NCBI GenBank assembly: GCA_022824305.1
Contig: JAJEAD010000011.1
Coordinates: forward strand, 248,001 to 312,000
Direction: 5' to 3'
DNA: 64,000 nucleotides
Source of the DNA: Gammaproteobacteria bacterium
GTDB taxonomy: Bacteria; Pseudomonadota; Gammaproteobacteria; HK1
The translations under genes and the position numbers were made by a program. The notes under the pieces are model-generated. The model ran no database searches. It was not told the DNA's origin and worked only from the letters and a program-made list of their open reading frames with translations. Shown one piece after another: positions 63,577 to 64,000 of the stretch (positions are counted from its first letter, which is position 1; each line of letters begins with the position of its first letter).

Positions 63577-64000
63577 ATGCTCCGCCTGCTCGTCATCGTC
63601 GCCGTCTACTACCTGATCTTCGGCTACGCCCAGTTGACGGCGGCGTGGCTGTTCTTTCCCGCCTGGCGTCCGGAAACGCCCGAGCTGCTCGCACTGCTGG
63701 CGGGGCCCGCCGCCGGCTGGCTGGTTCACCAGGCCCGGCGCAACGCCGCCAGCCGCTGGGTGCAGCGTGCCGTGTACCTGTGGCTGGGACTCGGCTTCCT
63801 GCTGCTCTGGGTCGTGGTCCCGGTGCACCTGCTGCGCCTGCTCGGGCTGCCCGAAGGCAGCGCCGCGCTGCTTCTCGCCTGCGTCTACGTTCCACTCGCA
63901 GTCTGGAGCATCGTCAACGCGCACCGTATCACGGTCCGACGGCTGGAGCTCTCTTCCCGCAAGCTCGATCGCCCCCTGCGGCTCGTGCAGGTGAGCGATG
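63577..64000 (+). CDS. Metallophosphoesterase with N-terminal membrane spans (partial)
   Basis: 141 residues before the window ends; the gene continues. Four hydrophobic segments (LRLLVIVAVYYLIFGYAQLT, LLALLAGPAAGWLVH, LWLGLGFLLLWVVVPVHLLRL and ALLLACVYVPLAVWSIV) precede RPLRLVQVSD, where VSD is the first metal motif (usually VSDxH) of YaeI-like calcineurin phosphoesterases. The ATG at 63577 has AGAGGA upstream. The active site lies beyond the window, so the call rests on the layout. Confidence 0.75.
   Translation, partial: MLRLLVIVAVYYLIFGYAQLTAAWLFFPAWRPETPELLALLAGPAAGWLVHQARRNAASRWVQRAVYLWLGLGFLLLWVVVPVHLLRLLGLPEGSAALLLACVYVPLAVWSIVNAHRITVRRLELSSRKLDRPLRLVQVSD

Overview
The window is about 64 kb of high-GC bacterial chromosome, most likely from a proteobacterium. 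The evidence is a DksA homologue with a reduced zinc finger, a scpA-scpB-rluB block, gltX beside tRNA genes, SufE, and many tripartite TRAP transporters. The organism looks like an uncultivated gammaproteobacterium-like heterotroph with many oxidoreductases (TauD, GST, SDR, luciferase-like, molybdenum hydroxylase). That placement is inference; there is no rRNA to test it.

Region by region. 1-1254: aminotransferase. 1586-5072: tRNA-Asn followed by a lower-GC accessory stretch with an inactivated integrase relic, an amidohydrolase, a class II aldolase and the relic of a second amidohydrolase. 5251-10829 (minus): DoeB-like deacylase, class V aminotransferase and 2OG-Fe oxygenase, then galU and ugd. 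10983-15811 (plus): nu-class GST, RND exporter, MFS exporter. 15996-21472 (minus): core block of tRNA-Glu, tRNA-Ala, gltX, GNAT, tRNA-Val, rluB, scpB, scpA and a small ABA-sandwich-like protein. 21601-30468: catabolic genes (GMC oxidoreductase, SDR, HpsN/HisD-like dehydrogenase, a TRAP DctM relic, LLM oxidoreductase, a two-gene flavoprotein/iron-sulfur module, haloacid dehalogenase). 30515-31481: DUF499-like relic and a hicAB toxin-antitoxin pair with a palindromic operator. 31786-38547: TauD, SDR, GST, dihydroorotase-like hydrolase, SufE, DksA, agmatinase-like ureohydrolase. 38551-43097 (minus): LLM, CoxL-type molybdenum hydroxylase, esterase. 43353-44817: coiled-coil membrane protein, amidinotransferase-family enzyme. 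44926-47872: antitoxin fused by overlap to a DEDD exonuclease, then a 51/50-bp tandem repeat and a Schlafen/AlbA_2 ATPase. 47895-50998: small membrane and thioredoxin-like proteins, M24 peptidase, second 2OG-Fe oxygenase. 51167-57497 (minus): class V PLP enzyme and a TRAP system whose three parts all carry unusual extensions. 57696-63456: alpha/beta hydrolase, small membrane protein, amidase-fold protein without its catalytic residues, and a second, canonical TRAP system. 63577-64000: start of a metallophosphoesterase that runs off the window.

How it works together. The window suggests an importer-rich scavenger. TRAP systems bring in organic acids or sulfonates, and dehydrogenases, aminotransferases, deacylases and 2OG oxygenases process them. 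Two separate loci repeat the same trio (2OG-Fe oxygenase, class V PLP enzyme, metallohydrolase), hinting at parallel amino-acid-like catabolic pathways. The most unusual items are the coiled-coil-extended TRAP system (52515-57497), the tandem-repeat-controlled Schlafen/AlbA_2 gene (45985-47872), the antitoxin-exonuclease junction (45611-45874) and the amidase pseudoenzyme (58883-60217).
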